From Actinomycetota bacterium (GTDB lineage: Bacteria; Actinomycetota; Thermoleophilia; Gaiellales; Gaiellaceae): DNA of 17,413 bases. Position numbers and translations under genes: made by a program. The stretch spans positions 1 to 17,413 of the forward strand of contig JACCVK010000034.1 in the NCBI GenBank assembly GCA_013698195.1. The letters run 5' to 3'. The notes under the pieces are model-generated. The model worked only from the letters and a program-made list of their open reading frames with translations. It did not search any database and was not told the origin of the DNA. Positions 7,106 through 13,776 of this stretch are shown here, piece after piece (within the stretch, counting starts at the first letter, position 1; the number at the start of each line of letters is the position of its first letter).

Positions 7106-8461
7106 ATGGCCGTGGGCGAGCAAACCTGGGTTCCGTCGTCGTGGCGCGACCTCCCCGCGCGCCAGCAGCCCGAGTGGTCCGACGAGAACGCGCTGGCTGC
7201 AGCCCGCGAACGGCTTCGTGCGCTTCCGCCGCTCGTGTTTGCAGGCGAGGCGCGTGCACTCCAGACCGCGCTCGCGGAGGTCTGCGAGGGGCGAGCGTTC
7301 CTGCTCCAGGCAGGCGACTGCGTGGAGTCGTTCCACGAGGTCACGGCAGTCGCGATTCGCGAGAAGCTGAAGGTGCTCCTGCAGATGTCGGCGGTGCTGA
7401 CCTACGGAGCAACGCTTCCCGTCGTCAAGGTCGGGCGGATCGCGGGTCAGTTTGCGAAGCCGCGCAGCGAGCCCGTCGAGGTCGTGGACGGTGTCGAGCT
7501 GCCGTCATTTCGCGGCCACGTCGTCCACTCGGAGGAGCCGACTCCCGCGGCGCGCATCGCCGATCCGGATCGGCTCGTGCAGGGCTACTACCACGCTGCC
7601 TCGACGCTCAATCTGCTCCGCGCCTTCACGAAGGGCGGCTACGCCGACCTGACGCTCGTCCACACGTGGAACCGCGAGTTCGTCGCCAGCTCACCCGCGG
7701 GCCAGCAGTACGAGGCGCTCGCCGACGAGATCGAGAAGGCACTCCGGTTCATGCAGGCGATCGGCATCGATCTCGCGACCGAGCGCACGCTCCACGAGAT
7801 CGACGTGTGGACGAGCCACGAAGGTCTGCTGCTCGACTACGAGGAGCCGCTTACGCGTCAAGACTCGCTCACGGGTCAGTGGTACGACTGCTCTGCCCAC
7901 CTGCTCTGGATCGGCGAGCGCACTCGCGATCTCGACGGCGCCCATGTCGCGTTCTTCTCCGGTGTCCACAACCCGATCGGGGTCAAGCTCGGGCCTGCCG
8001 CGACGCCCGCGGATGCCGTCGCGCTCGCCGAACGGCTCAATCCGGATCGGATACCGGGTCGCCTGACGTTCATCGCGCGGCTGGGAGCAGAGGAGGTGCG
8101 GGAGGCGCTACCCCCACTGCTCCGAGCTGTTCGCGAGGCCGAGATACCCGTCGTCTGGGTGTGCGACCCGATGCACGCGAACCTCGTGCGCACGCCCTCG
8201 GGCCGCAAGACGCGGCACTTCGACTCGATCATGGCCGAGCTCCAGGGCTTCTTCGCGGCACACCGAGAGGTGGGAACGTGGCCGGGCGGGATCCACATCG
8301 AGTTCACGGGCGAGGATGTGACGGAGTGTCTTGGCGGCTCCGAGGCGGTGAGCGAGGTGCAGCTCGATCACCGCTACGAGACGCTCTGCGACCCGCGGCT
8401 CAACGGCAGGCAGTCGCTCGACCTGGCGTTTCGCGTCGCGGATCTCATGCGCGCCGCGTGA
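7106..8461 (+). CDS. aroG: Class II 3-deoxy-7-phosphoheptulonate (DAHP) synthase
   Basis: First enzyme of the shikimate pathway: condenses phosphoenolpyruvate and erythrose 4-phosphate to DAHP, with a divalent metal. The 451-residue sequence is the plant/actinobacterial class II type. It begins WRDLPARQQPEW and contains LLQAGDCVESF, HTWNREF, WVCDPMHANLVRT, GGIHIEFTGEDVTECLGG and YETLCDPRLN. The four metal ligands known from M. tuberculosis (Cys87, His369, Glu411, Asp441) correspond to Cys72, His357, Glu399 and Asp429 here, with near-constant offset. The ATG is set by the TACACT box. tyrA follows after 13 bases, probably in the same operon. Class II enzymes are commonly feedback-controlled and, in mycobacteria, pair with chorismate mutase; whether that holds here cannot be read from the sequence. 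Actinobacterial names vary (aroG, aroF, aroH). Confidence 0.95.
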   Translation: MAVGEQTWVPSSWRDLPARQQPEWSDENALAAARERLRALPPLVFAGEARALQTALAEVCEGRAFLLQAGDCVESFHEVTAVAIREKLKVLLQMSAVLTYGATLPVVKVGRIAGQFAKPRSEPVEVVDGVELPSFRGHVVHSEEPTPAARIADPDRLVQGYYHAASTLNLLRAFTKGGYADLTLVHTWNREFVASSPAGQQYEALADEIEKALRFMQAIGIDLATERTLHEIDVWTSHEGLLLDYEEPLTRQDSLTGQWYDCSAHLLWIGERTRDLDGAHVAFFSGVHNPIGVKLGPAATPADAVALAERLNPDRIPGRLTFIARLGAEEVREALPPLLRAVREAEIPVVWVCDPMHANLVRTPSGRKTRHFDSIMAELQGFFAAHREVGTWPGGIHIEFTGEDVTECLGGSEAVSEVQLDHRYETLCDPRLNGRQSLDLAFRVADLMRAA

Positions 8462-8474
8462 CGCACGAGCGGCG

Positions 8475-9563
8475 ATGCGGCTAGCGATCGTCGGCACCGG
8501 GCTCATTGGCGCGTCTGTTGGTCTCGCAGCTCGACGCGCTGACGTGAGCGAGGTCGTCGGCTGGGACGAGGACGCGGATGCGCTGCGCGTCGCTGCCGAG
8601 CGTGGTGCTGTCGAGGCCGGCGGATCGCTCGCCGACACGCTCAGCAGCGCGGACATCGCCCTCGTCGCAGTGCCGGTCGCCGGCTTGCCCAGCGTCGTGG
8701 CCCACGTGCTCGACGTCGCCCCCTCAGGGTGCGTTGTTACCGACGTGGGCTCCACGAAGAGCTCGGTCTGCACGTCGTCCGGCGGAAATCCGCGTTTCGT
8801 GGGCGGCCACCCGATTTGCGGTGCCGAGACGCACGGTCCGGAACGCGCGCACGCCGAGCTGTTCGACGGGGCCACCTGGTTTCTGACGCCGCTCGCCTCG
8901 ACCGATCCCGAGGCCTACCGCACGACGCACGGTCTTGTCACCGGGCTCGGTGCCCGTCCCCTCGCGATCGGGCCGGAGGCACACGATCGCCTGGTCGCCG
9001 TGACGAGCCATCTGCCGCATGCCCTCGCCAACATCCTGCTGAACCAGGCTGGGGCAGCGCGGTTCGACGGACACGACCCACTCTCCGCGGCGGGAGGATC
9101 GCTGCGCGACATGACTCGGATAGCGGGGGCGAACCCGCGTATCTGGGTCGACATCTTCCTCGAGAACCGGTCGGCGCTCAGCGCGTCGCTCGCCGAGCAT
9201 CGCCGGCGGGTGGAGGAGCTCGAGACTGCGCTCGGTGAGGGCGATGCGGGATCCATTGCCCGCTGGATCGGCGAAGCGAGCGGCAATCGACGCCAGCTGC
9301 TCGAGTCTGCGTACGAGGACGCGGGCGCGTTGCAACGCCTGCGCGTGCACATCCCGGACCGCCCAGGCGTGCTCGCCGGGATCTTCCAAGCGTTGGGCGC
9401 GAATCGCATCAACGTCTCGGACTTCGACCTCGAGCACCTCTCGCCCGATCGGGGAGGCACCCTGACGATCTTCGTCACCGGCGAGGAGGACGCCGCGCGT
9501 GCCGCGGCCCTGCTCGAGGCGCAAGGCTACGGAGTCGTCGCGGCCCCGGTCGTCGGCGATTGA
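8475..9563 (+). CDS. tyrA: Prephenate dehydrogenase with C-terminal ACT domain
   Basis: Oxidatively decarboxylates prephenate to 4-hydroxyphenylpyruvate for tyrosine synthesis, using NAD(P). The 362-residue protein opens with a Rossmann nucleotide-binding motif, VGTGLIGASVG (GxGxxG at 7-12). TDVGSTKSS and GGHPICGAETHG (His112) follow, then TSHLPHALA (His179, His182), the family's conserved histidine region. An all-helical dimerisation domain comes next. From about 284 to the end is an ACT domain (LRVHIPDRPGVLAGIFQALG), probably the tyrosine-sensing module. It starts 13 bases after the DAHP synthase stop with no -10-like box, so it is likely second in that operon. A 16-base tandem duplication spans its stop codon. 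It converges on the aminotransferase gene with 31 bases between stops. Confidence 0.94.
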   Translation: MRLAIVGTGLIGASVGLAARRADVSEVVGWDEDADALRVAAERGAVEAGGSLADTLSSADIALVAVPVAGLPSVVAHVLDVAPSGCVVTDVGSTKSSVCTSSGGNPRFVGGHPICGAETHGPERAHAELFDGATWFLTPLASTDPEAYRTTHGLVTGLGARPLAIGPEAHDRLVAVTSHLPHALANILLNQAGAARFDGHDPLSAAGGSLRDMTRIAGANPRIWVDIFLENRSALSASLAEHRRRVEELETALGEGDAGSIARWIGEASGNRRQLLESAYEDAGALQRLRVHIPDRPGVLAGIFQALGANRINVSDFDLEHLSPDRGGTLTIFVTGEEDAARAAALLEAQGYGVVAAPVVGD

Positions 9564-9579
9564 GGTCGTCGGCGAGTGA
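9548..9579 (+). repeat. 16-base tandem duplication across the tyrA stop codon
   Basis: Two adjacent 16-base units, 9548-9563 and 9564-9579, share the first 12 bases (GGTCGTCGGCGA) and differ at one of the last four (TTGA against GTGA). The first unit carries the tyrA stop. The duplication is short, looks recent and probably has no function. Confidence 0.8.
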
Positions 9580-9594
9580 GCGCTAGAGCAAGGG

Positions 9595-10848
9595 TCAGAG
9601 CGTGGCGACCGCCCGCACTGCGGCATCCACCTCCGCCGGCGTGTTGACGATCCCCGGCCCGAGGCGCACGTAGCGTCGGGCATACGGCGTCACGCTCGCG
9701 ACGATGCGGCGCGCAGCCAGGCGCTGCACGATCGCCGTGGGATCGAGACCGGCGACCTCGAAGCAGACGAGCCCGGCAGACATCGCCCCTAGCGGTGTTC
9801 GCAGGCGGACACTCTCGATCTCCGACAACCCGGCTTGGAGCCTGCGTGCGAGCATGCGCACTCTCGCTTCGATGCGCTTCCGCCCGATCGTCTCGTGGAA
9901 GCGGAACGCCGCCGTGAGCGCCCAGCGATGCTCGAATGAGTGAAAGCCGCCCGGCGTAAGCCGCGCTCCGTCGGGGATACCCGTGGGGAGGGTTCCCGAA
10001 AGCCAGGCTCCGTAGCTTGCCCCGTCGTCGAACGACGGAATCGTCGGCCGCATGAGCTTGCGCAACCTTTCGCCGGCCCACAGCACCCCCGTCCCGCGTG
10101 GTCCGTACAGCCACTTGTGACACCCGGAGGAGAACGCGTCGCAGCGCAGCTCGCGAGCCGTCGACGCAACGCTCCCGAAGCCGTGGACGCCGTCGACGCA
10201 GAGCAGGACGCGCTCCGGCAACGCCTCCGCGATCGCTCGGATCGGGAGCTTGACGCCCGTGCTCGAGTGCACCCAGGTGAGAGCCACGATGCGCGTGCGC
10301 TTGGAGATCCCGCGACGAAGGCGCGCGACGACCTCGTCGGCCGATGCCTGCCGCGGGTCGTCGTACAGGCGCACGCGGCGCACCCTCGCTCCGGATAGGC
10401 GTAGCGCTTCATGCGTCGCGTAGAAGTCGTGCTCGGTCGTCAGGACCTCGTCGCTCGGCTCGAGGTCGAGCCGAGCGTAGAGAAGGCCCAGGCCCATGGT
10501 CGTCGAGTCCGTGAGAGCCACCTCTTCGGCCGCGACGCCGAGGAAGCGGCCGGCCGCCGCGCGCGCCTCGCTCGTCAGCCGACCGCCGTTTACCTCGAGG
10601 TACTCGACAGCATCCCGATCGAGGCCGCCCCGGTGGCGCTCGATGGCTTCTCGCACCGCGCGAGGGTGCGCGGCGAGGAGAAAGGACGCGAGGTGGATGC
10701 GGTTCGGGTCGAGCGCAAACTGTGCCCGCACCGCGCTCCAGCGCCGGAGATCGGGTGCCGCTTCGCCGAGCTCGGGTCGACCGAGCATGACCGCGGCGGC
10801 AGCGGCGCCGGCACGGGCGACGAGGTCGCGGCGCGAGAGCTCAGCCAC
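9595..10848 (-). CDS. Class V PLP-dependent aminotransferase-like enzyme with Tat-like N-terminus
   Basis: Fold-type I PLP enzyme of the class V aminotransferase/cysteine desulfurase superfamily; the style is closest to isopenicillin-N epimerase-like proteins. Substrate unknown. In the 417-residue product, LTDSTTMGLGLLY forms the phosphate-binding region, VDGVHGFG gives Asp219 and His222 near the cofactor, and SSGCHKWLYGPRGTG supplies the Schiff-base Lys245. The N-terminus MAELSRRDLVARAGAAAAAVMLG resembles a twin-arginine signal (SRRDL, then a hydrophobic Ala-rich stretch), which would export a folded, cofactor-loaded enzyme. I chose the GTG at 10848 over an in-frame GTG at 10872 because TATCAT lies 9 bases upstream, and because it leaves the twin arginines at residues 6-7 as in typical signals. 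It stands alone between tyrA and folC on the opposite strand. Confidence 0.85.
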   Translation of the reverse strand: MAELSRRDLVARAGAAAAAVMLGRPELGEAAPDLRRWSAVRAQFALDPNRIHLASFLLAAHPRAVREAIERHRGGLDRDAVEYLEVNGGRLTSEARAAAGRFLGVAAEEVALTDSTTMGLGLLYARLDLEPSDEVLTTEHDFYATHEALRLSGARVRRVRLYDDPRQASADEVVARLRRGISKRTRIVALTWVHSSTGVKLPIRAIAEALPERVLLCVDGVHGFGSVASTARELRCDAFSSGCHKWLYGPRGTGVLWAGERLRKLMRPTIPSFDDGASYGAWLSGTLPTGIPDGARLTPGGFHSFEHRWALTAAFRFHETIGRKRIEARVRMLARRLQAGLSEIESVRLRTPLGAMSAGLVCFEVAGLDPTAIVQRLAARRIVASVTPYARRYVRLGPGIVNTPAEVDAAVRAVATL

Positions 10849-10857
10849 AGGCGCTCG

Positions 10858-10863
10858 ATGATA
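10858..10863 (-). promoter_or_regulatory. -10-like box TATCAT for the aminotransferase gene
   Basis: On the minus strand TATCAT, close to the bacterial TATAAT consensus, ends 9 bases before the GTG at 10848. It lies back to back with the folC box, only ten bases away, inside a 37-base gap between the two start codons. Confidence 0.5.
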
Positions 10864-10873
10864 CGGCCGCACC

Positions 10874-10879
10874 TACGAT
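10874..10879 (+). promoter_or_regulatory. -10-like box TACGAT for folC
   Basis: TACGAT ends 6 bases before the folC GTG at 10886, predicting initiation at the start codon. No Shine-Dalgarno sequence is present. The expected -35 region would fall at the edge of the divergent aminotransferase gene. Confidence 0.5.
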
Positions 10880-10885
10880 TGCGGC

Positions 10886-11953
10886 GTGACCGCTATCGCT
10901 TGGCTCGACTCGCTCTCGCCGTGGCCCCACGAGTTCGGGCTCGAGCGGATGCGGGCACTGCTGACGGAGCTCGGGAATCCGCAAGACGCCTACCCGGCCG
11001 TGCACGTCGTGGGCACGAACGGGAAGTCGACGGCCGCGGTGACCATCGAGCAGCTCTTGCTTTCGGAAGGGCTGCGAGTCGGCACGATGATCTCTCCGCA
11101 TGTCTCGAGCTGGAGCGAGCGGATCCGCGTCGACGGCTTGCAGGTCGACTTCGAGGCCGCGATTGCGCGAGTTCGAGAACATGCCGAACGCACCGGCGCG
11201 ACTCAGTTCGAGATCGTCACTGCGGCGGCACTTGCCGCGTTCGCGGAGGCGCGTGTCGACGTCGCCGTCGTGGAGGCGGGCCTCGGCGGCCGGCTCGATG
11301 CGACGAATGTCCTCGACACGCGTGTCGTGGTGCTGACCAACGTGGCCCTGGAGCACACCGACGTTCTCGGCGACACGCTCGAGAAGATCGCCCGCGAGAA
11401 GCTCGCGGTCGCCTCGGAGGCACCGATCGTCGTCCTCCCGGACGCGACGTACGCGCGCCTTGTTGCGTCCAAGCAGGTCTTGATCGGTGGCGCGCGGGAA
11501 GCCGCCGAGACGTTCGTCGGCCATCGCATCGTCGCCGACCCGGACGTCACGCTTCCCGGCCGCTTCGAGCGTCGCGATTCCGAGATCCGGGACGGTGCGC
11601 ACAATCCCGACGGCATGCGGTATCTCGTGAACCGGCTTCGTGGCGCTGAGCCACAAGGAGGCGAGCCCGACTACACAGCCGTCACCTCGATCCTCGCCGA
11701 CAAAGACGCCGACCAGATGCTCGGCGAGCTCCGCCGCGTCGCCTCGCGGCTCGTCGCCACCAACTCGTCGTCTCCGCGAGCTCTACCCGCCGCCAGGCTC
11801 GCCCAGCTCGCACGGCTGCACTTCGAGCACGTCGAGGCTGTCGCCGATCCGGTCGCAGCGCTCGCTCGCGGTCACGAGCTCGGAGCGCCGGTGCTCGTCG
11901 CGGGCTCTCTCTACCTCCTCGGCGACCTCGCGCAGGCCGAGCAGGAAAGATGA
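10886..11953 (+). CDS. folC: Dihydrofolate/folylpolyglutamate synthase, shortened
   Basis: Mur-ligase-family enzyme that adds glutamate to dihydropteroate or folates using ATP. The 355-residue protein has the P-loop VVGTNGKST (43-49), MISPHVSSWSERI, the VVEAGLGGRLDATN box, LEHTDVLGDTLEKIAREK with Lys172 at the carbamylated-lysine position, and LPGRFERR...IRDGAHNPDG at the start of the C-terminal domain. It is about 60-80 residues shorter than common FolC proteins. The missing stretch lies between about 200 and 222, where the family normally has a GxHQxxNAxxA element. The frame is unbroken, so this is a real shortening and not a sequencing slip. GTG start with a -10-like box 6 bases upstream. 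The stop overlaps the next small gene by four bases (ATGA). Confidence 0.9.
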   Translation: MTAIAWLDSLSPWPHEFGLERMRALLTELGNPQDAYPAVHVVGTNGKSTAAVTIEQLLLSEGLRVGTMISPHVSSWSERIRVDGLQVDFEAAIARVREHAERTGATQFEIVTAAALAAFAEARVDVAVVEAGLGGRLDATNVLDTRVVVLTNVALEHTDVLGDTLEKIAREKLAVASEAPIVVLPDATYARLVASKQVLIGGAREAAETFVGHRIVADPDVTLPGRFERRDSEIRDGAHNPDGMRYLVNRLRGAEPQGGEPDYTAVTSILADKDADQMLGELRRVASRLVATNSSSPRALPAARLAQLARLHFEHVEAVADPVAALARGHELGAPVLVAGSLYLLGDLAQAEQER

Positions 11954-12063
11954 CGAAGGTGACCGAACGCCTCGGGGTGTTGGCTTTCGCGGCTCTCGTC
12001 GTCGCCGGGATCGTCGGCGGGGCCTTTGCGCTCGGCTATCTGGTGGGCAAGCTACTGCTGTGA
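11950..12063 (+). CDS. 37-residue single-pass membrane peptide
   Basis: A short ORF coupled on both sides: its ATG overlaps the folC stop (ATGA) and its TGA overlaps the GTG of the next gene (GTGA). AGGA lies three bases before the ATG. The product MTKVTERLGVLAFAALVVAG... is one charged N-terminal patch followed by a Gly/Ala-rich hydrophobic helix (about 9-35) with GxxxG-like spacing, then Gly-Lys and three Leu. I do not recognise a family. The position between folC and ndk is that of a small membrane protein (DUF4233 type) in other actinobacteria, but similarity cannot be judged at this length. The double 4-base overlaps make it a credible real gene. Confidence 0.7.
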   Translation: MTKVTERLGVLAFAALVVAGIVGGAFALGYLVGKLLL

Positions 12064-12572
12064 CGCACCTCGCGGCCTTCTACGACAACCCTGACTGGAC
12101 GCTTGCCCGGAACGTCGGCATCTTCTTTCTCGCCATTCTCTGGTTCGCGACGGCGTTCTGGACGTTCAAGGATGCGCGACGGCGAATCGAGGAGCCATGG
12201 TTCATCGCCCTGGCCACGCTCATCGGGCTCGTCCCACCGTTCCTCGGGCCGGTCATCTACCTCTTCTTCCGCCCGCCGGAGTACCTCCAGGACGTGCTGG
12301 AGCGCGACCTCGAGATCAAGGCGATGGAGGAGCGGCTTGCTCAGCTCGACCAGCGCTGTCCGGTCTGCCGTGCCCGTGTCGAGCCGAGCTACCTCGTGTG
12401 CCCCGTCTGCACGACGAGGCTCAAGCAGTCGTGCGCGTCATGCGGTCAGCCGCTCGAGGCGCTGTGGCAGCTCTGCCCGTACTGCGCGGCGGTCGTGCCA
12501 CCCGTCTTGCCCGTGCTCGAAGACGTGTCGGAGCCCATCAGACCGACTCGGAGCACCCGGGCGAACGAGTAG
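12060..12572 (+). CDS. Membrane-anchored double zinc ribbon protein
   Basis: A 170-residue protein of unknown function. Two hydrophobic helices lie at about 18-36 and 47-70, separated by a charged loop (FKDARRRIEEP). An amphipathic stretch, DVLERDLEIKAMEERLAQLD, follows, and then four Cys pairs in two ribbons: Cys100/103 with 114/117, and Cys125/128 with 139/142 (CPVC, CPVC, CASC, CPYC). The tail is Pro-rich and charged. This matches the double zinc ribbon architecture, here presumably on the cytoplasmic face. The GTG start overlaps the preceding stop by four bases; extending the frame upstream would only run antiparallel to folC coding logic, so I reject a longer start. Probably co-translated with folC and the small peptide. 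Confidence 0.82.
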   Translation: MTHLAAFYDNPDWTLARNVGIFFLAILWFATAFWTFKDARRRIEEPWFIALATLIGLVPPFLGPVIYLFFRPPEYLQDVLERDLEIKAMEERLAQLDQRCPVCRARVEPSYLVCPVCTTRLKQSCASCGQPLEALWQLCPYCAAVVPPVLPVLEDVSEPIRPTRSTRANE

Positions 12573-12584
12573 GCGCGGAAGCAC

Positions 12585-12590
12585 TAACAT
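12585..12590 (+). promoter_or_regulatory. -10-like box TAACAT for ndk
   Basis: TAACAT ends 9 bases before the ndk ATG, in the 27-base gap after the zinc ribbon gene. No Shine-Dalgarno sequence intervenes. It fits the TAnnnT pattern at cluster heads and suggests that ndk has its own promoter. Confidence 0.45.
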
Positions 12591-12599
12591 CGCGCCCCG

Positions 12600-13016
12600 A
12601 TGGCCCGTGAGACCACCCTCGTCCTCATCAAGCCCGACGGCATGCGCCGCGGTCTGGCCGGCGAGATCATCCTGCGTTTCGAGCGTCGCGGGCTCGAGCT
12701 TCGTGGCGCACGGCTGCTGAAGATCCCAAAGCAGATGGCCCGCGAGCACTACGCCGAGCACAAGGGCAAGCCGTTCTTCGGCTCGCTCGTAGACTTCATC
12801 ACCTCCAGTCCGGTGCTCGCGCTCGCCGTCAGTGGAGAGTCCGCGATCTCGGTCGTGCGGACGATGATGGGCGCGACGCACCCGCTCGACTCGGCTCCGG
12901 GGACGATTCGCGGCGACTACGCGCTCGAGCTCTCCGAGAACATCGTGCACGGCTCGGACTCGAAGGCAAGCGCCCGCCGTGAGCTCGCGCTGTTCTTCCC
13001 GGATGGGCTTGTCTGA
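12600..13016 (+). CDS. ndk: Nucleoside diphosphate kinase
   Basis: Transfers the gamma phosphate of ATP to nucleoside diphosphates by a phospho-histidine intermediate, balancing NTP and dNTP pools in the cytosol. The 138-residue length is standard. The start TTLVLIKPDGMRRG contains Lys11, VRTMMGATHPLDSAPGTIRGDY is the nucleotide-binding segment, and NIVHGSDS carries the catalytic His117. The C-terminus overlaps the start of the methyltransferase by 14 bases. The position after folC and a membrane protein matches the actinobacterial valS-folC-x-ndk order. Confidence 0.97.
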   Translation: MARETTLVLIKPDGMRRGLAGEIILRFERRGLELRGARLLKIPKQMAREHYAEHKGKPFFGSLVDFITSSPVLALAVSGESAISVVRTMMGATHPLDSAPGTIRGDYALELSENIVHGSDSKASARRELALFFPDGLV

Positions 13017-13776
13017 CCCGTCGGATTACGTCGCCGAGAATCGCGGCCTCTGGACGCAGTCGAACGCGGAGTACACGGACCGGCACGCGGACCGCGCCTG
13101 GCGCGCGGAGGAGATCACCTGGGGCACGTTCGGCAACCGTGAGGCGGACATCGGCGTCCTCGGCGACGTAAGCGGCCTTGACGTCATCGACCTCGGTTGC
13201 GGAACCGGCTACTTCTCGGCCTGGCTGGCCCGACGCGGGGCGCGGCCGGTCGGGGTGGATGTGACGCCGGCCCAGCTCGATACGGCTCGTAGGCTCCAGC
13301 AAGAAACGGGAATCGCGTTTCCGCTCGTCGAAGCGAGCGCCGAGGATGTGCCGTTACCCGACGAGAGCTTCGACCTCGCGTTCTCGGAGTACGGCGCGAG
13401 CATCTGGTGCGACCCGTACCGGTGGATCCCCGAGGCCTGGCGCCTGCTCCGTCCGGGTGGCCGCCTCGTCTACCTCCGGTCCAGCGTCCTCATCATGCTC
13501 TGTGCGATCGCGGACGAAGAGGCGACATCGGAGACGTTGCAGCGGCCGTTGCGCGGGATGCACCGGATTGCGTGGCCCGATGGCGGTGTCGAGTTCCACC
13601 TCAGCCACGGCGACTGGTTTCACCTGTTTCGCGAGACCGGCTTCGAGGTCGAGAACTTCGTCGAGCTGTATGCACCCGAGGGCGCGGAGACGCACGAGTA
13701 CTACTCCTACGTCACGCCCGAGTGGGCGCGGAAGTGGCCGGTCGAGGAGATATGGGCACTACGCAAGACCGGCTAG
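13003..13776 (+). CDS. Class I SAM-dependent methyltransferase (Methyltransf_11 type)
   Basis: A 257-residue methyltransferase of unknown substrate. Motif I VIDLGCGTGYFSAWLA (Gly65, Gly67, Gly69) binds S-adenosylmethionine. The acidic residue of motif II is in VGVDVTPAQL, motif III-like EASAEDVPLPDESFDLAFS follows, and LLRPGGRLVYLRS is the usual post-core strand. The first third (NRGLWTQSNAEYTDRHADRAW) is a substrate-binding cap and resembles small-molecule methyltransferases. I chose ATG 13003, inside the last codons of ndk; an in-frame ATG at 12979 is possible but would lengthen the overlap. Its 3' end overlaps maf by 25 bases. No -10-like box or strong ribosome site precedes it, so it probably depends on ndk transcription. 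Confidence 0.85.
   Translation: MGLSDPSDYVAENRGLWTQSNAEYTDRHADRAWRAEEITWGTFGNREADIGVLGDVSGLDVIDLGCGTGYFSAWLARRGARPVGVDVTPAQLDTARRLQQETGIAFPLVEASAEDVPLPDESFDLAFSEYGASIWCDPYRWIPEAWRLLRPGGRLVYLRSSVLIMLCAIADEEATSETLQRPLRGMHRIAWPDGGVEFHLSHGDWFHLFRETGFEVENFVELYAPEGAETHEYYSYVTPEWARKWPVEEIWALRKTG

Noticed and set aside
7141..8484. 447-codon plus-strand frame overlapping the DAHP synthase gene in another phase
   Set aside because: Its translation is almost all Arg, Ala, Gly and Pro and has no recognisable fold. The overlapping frame carries all class II DAHP synthase metal ligands.
11640..12059. Long N-terminal extension of the zinc ribbon protein within folC
   Set aside because: The upstream part of this frame is Arg/Ser/Pro-rich shadow of folC. 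The first membrane helix begins right after the GTG at 12060, which overlaps the previous stop.
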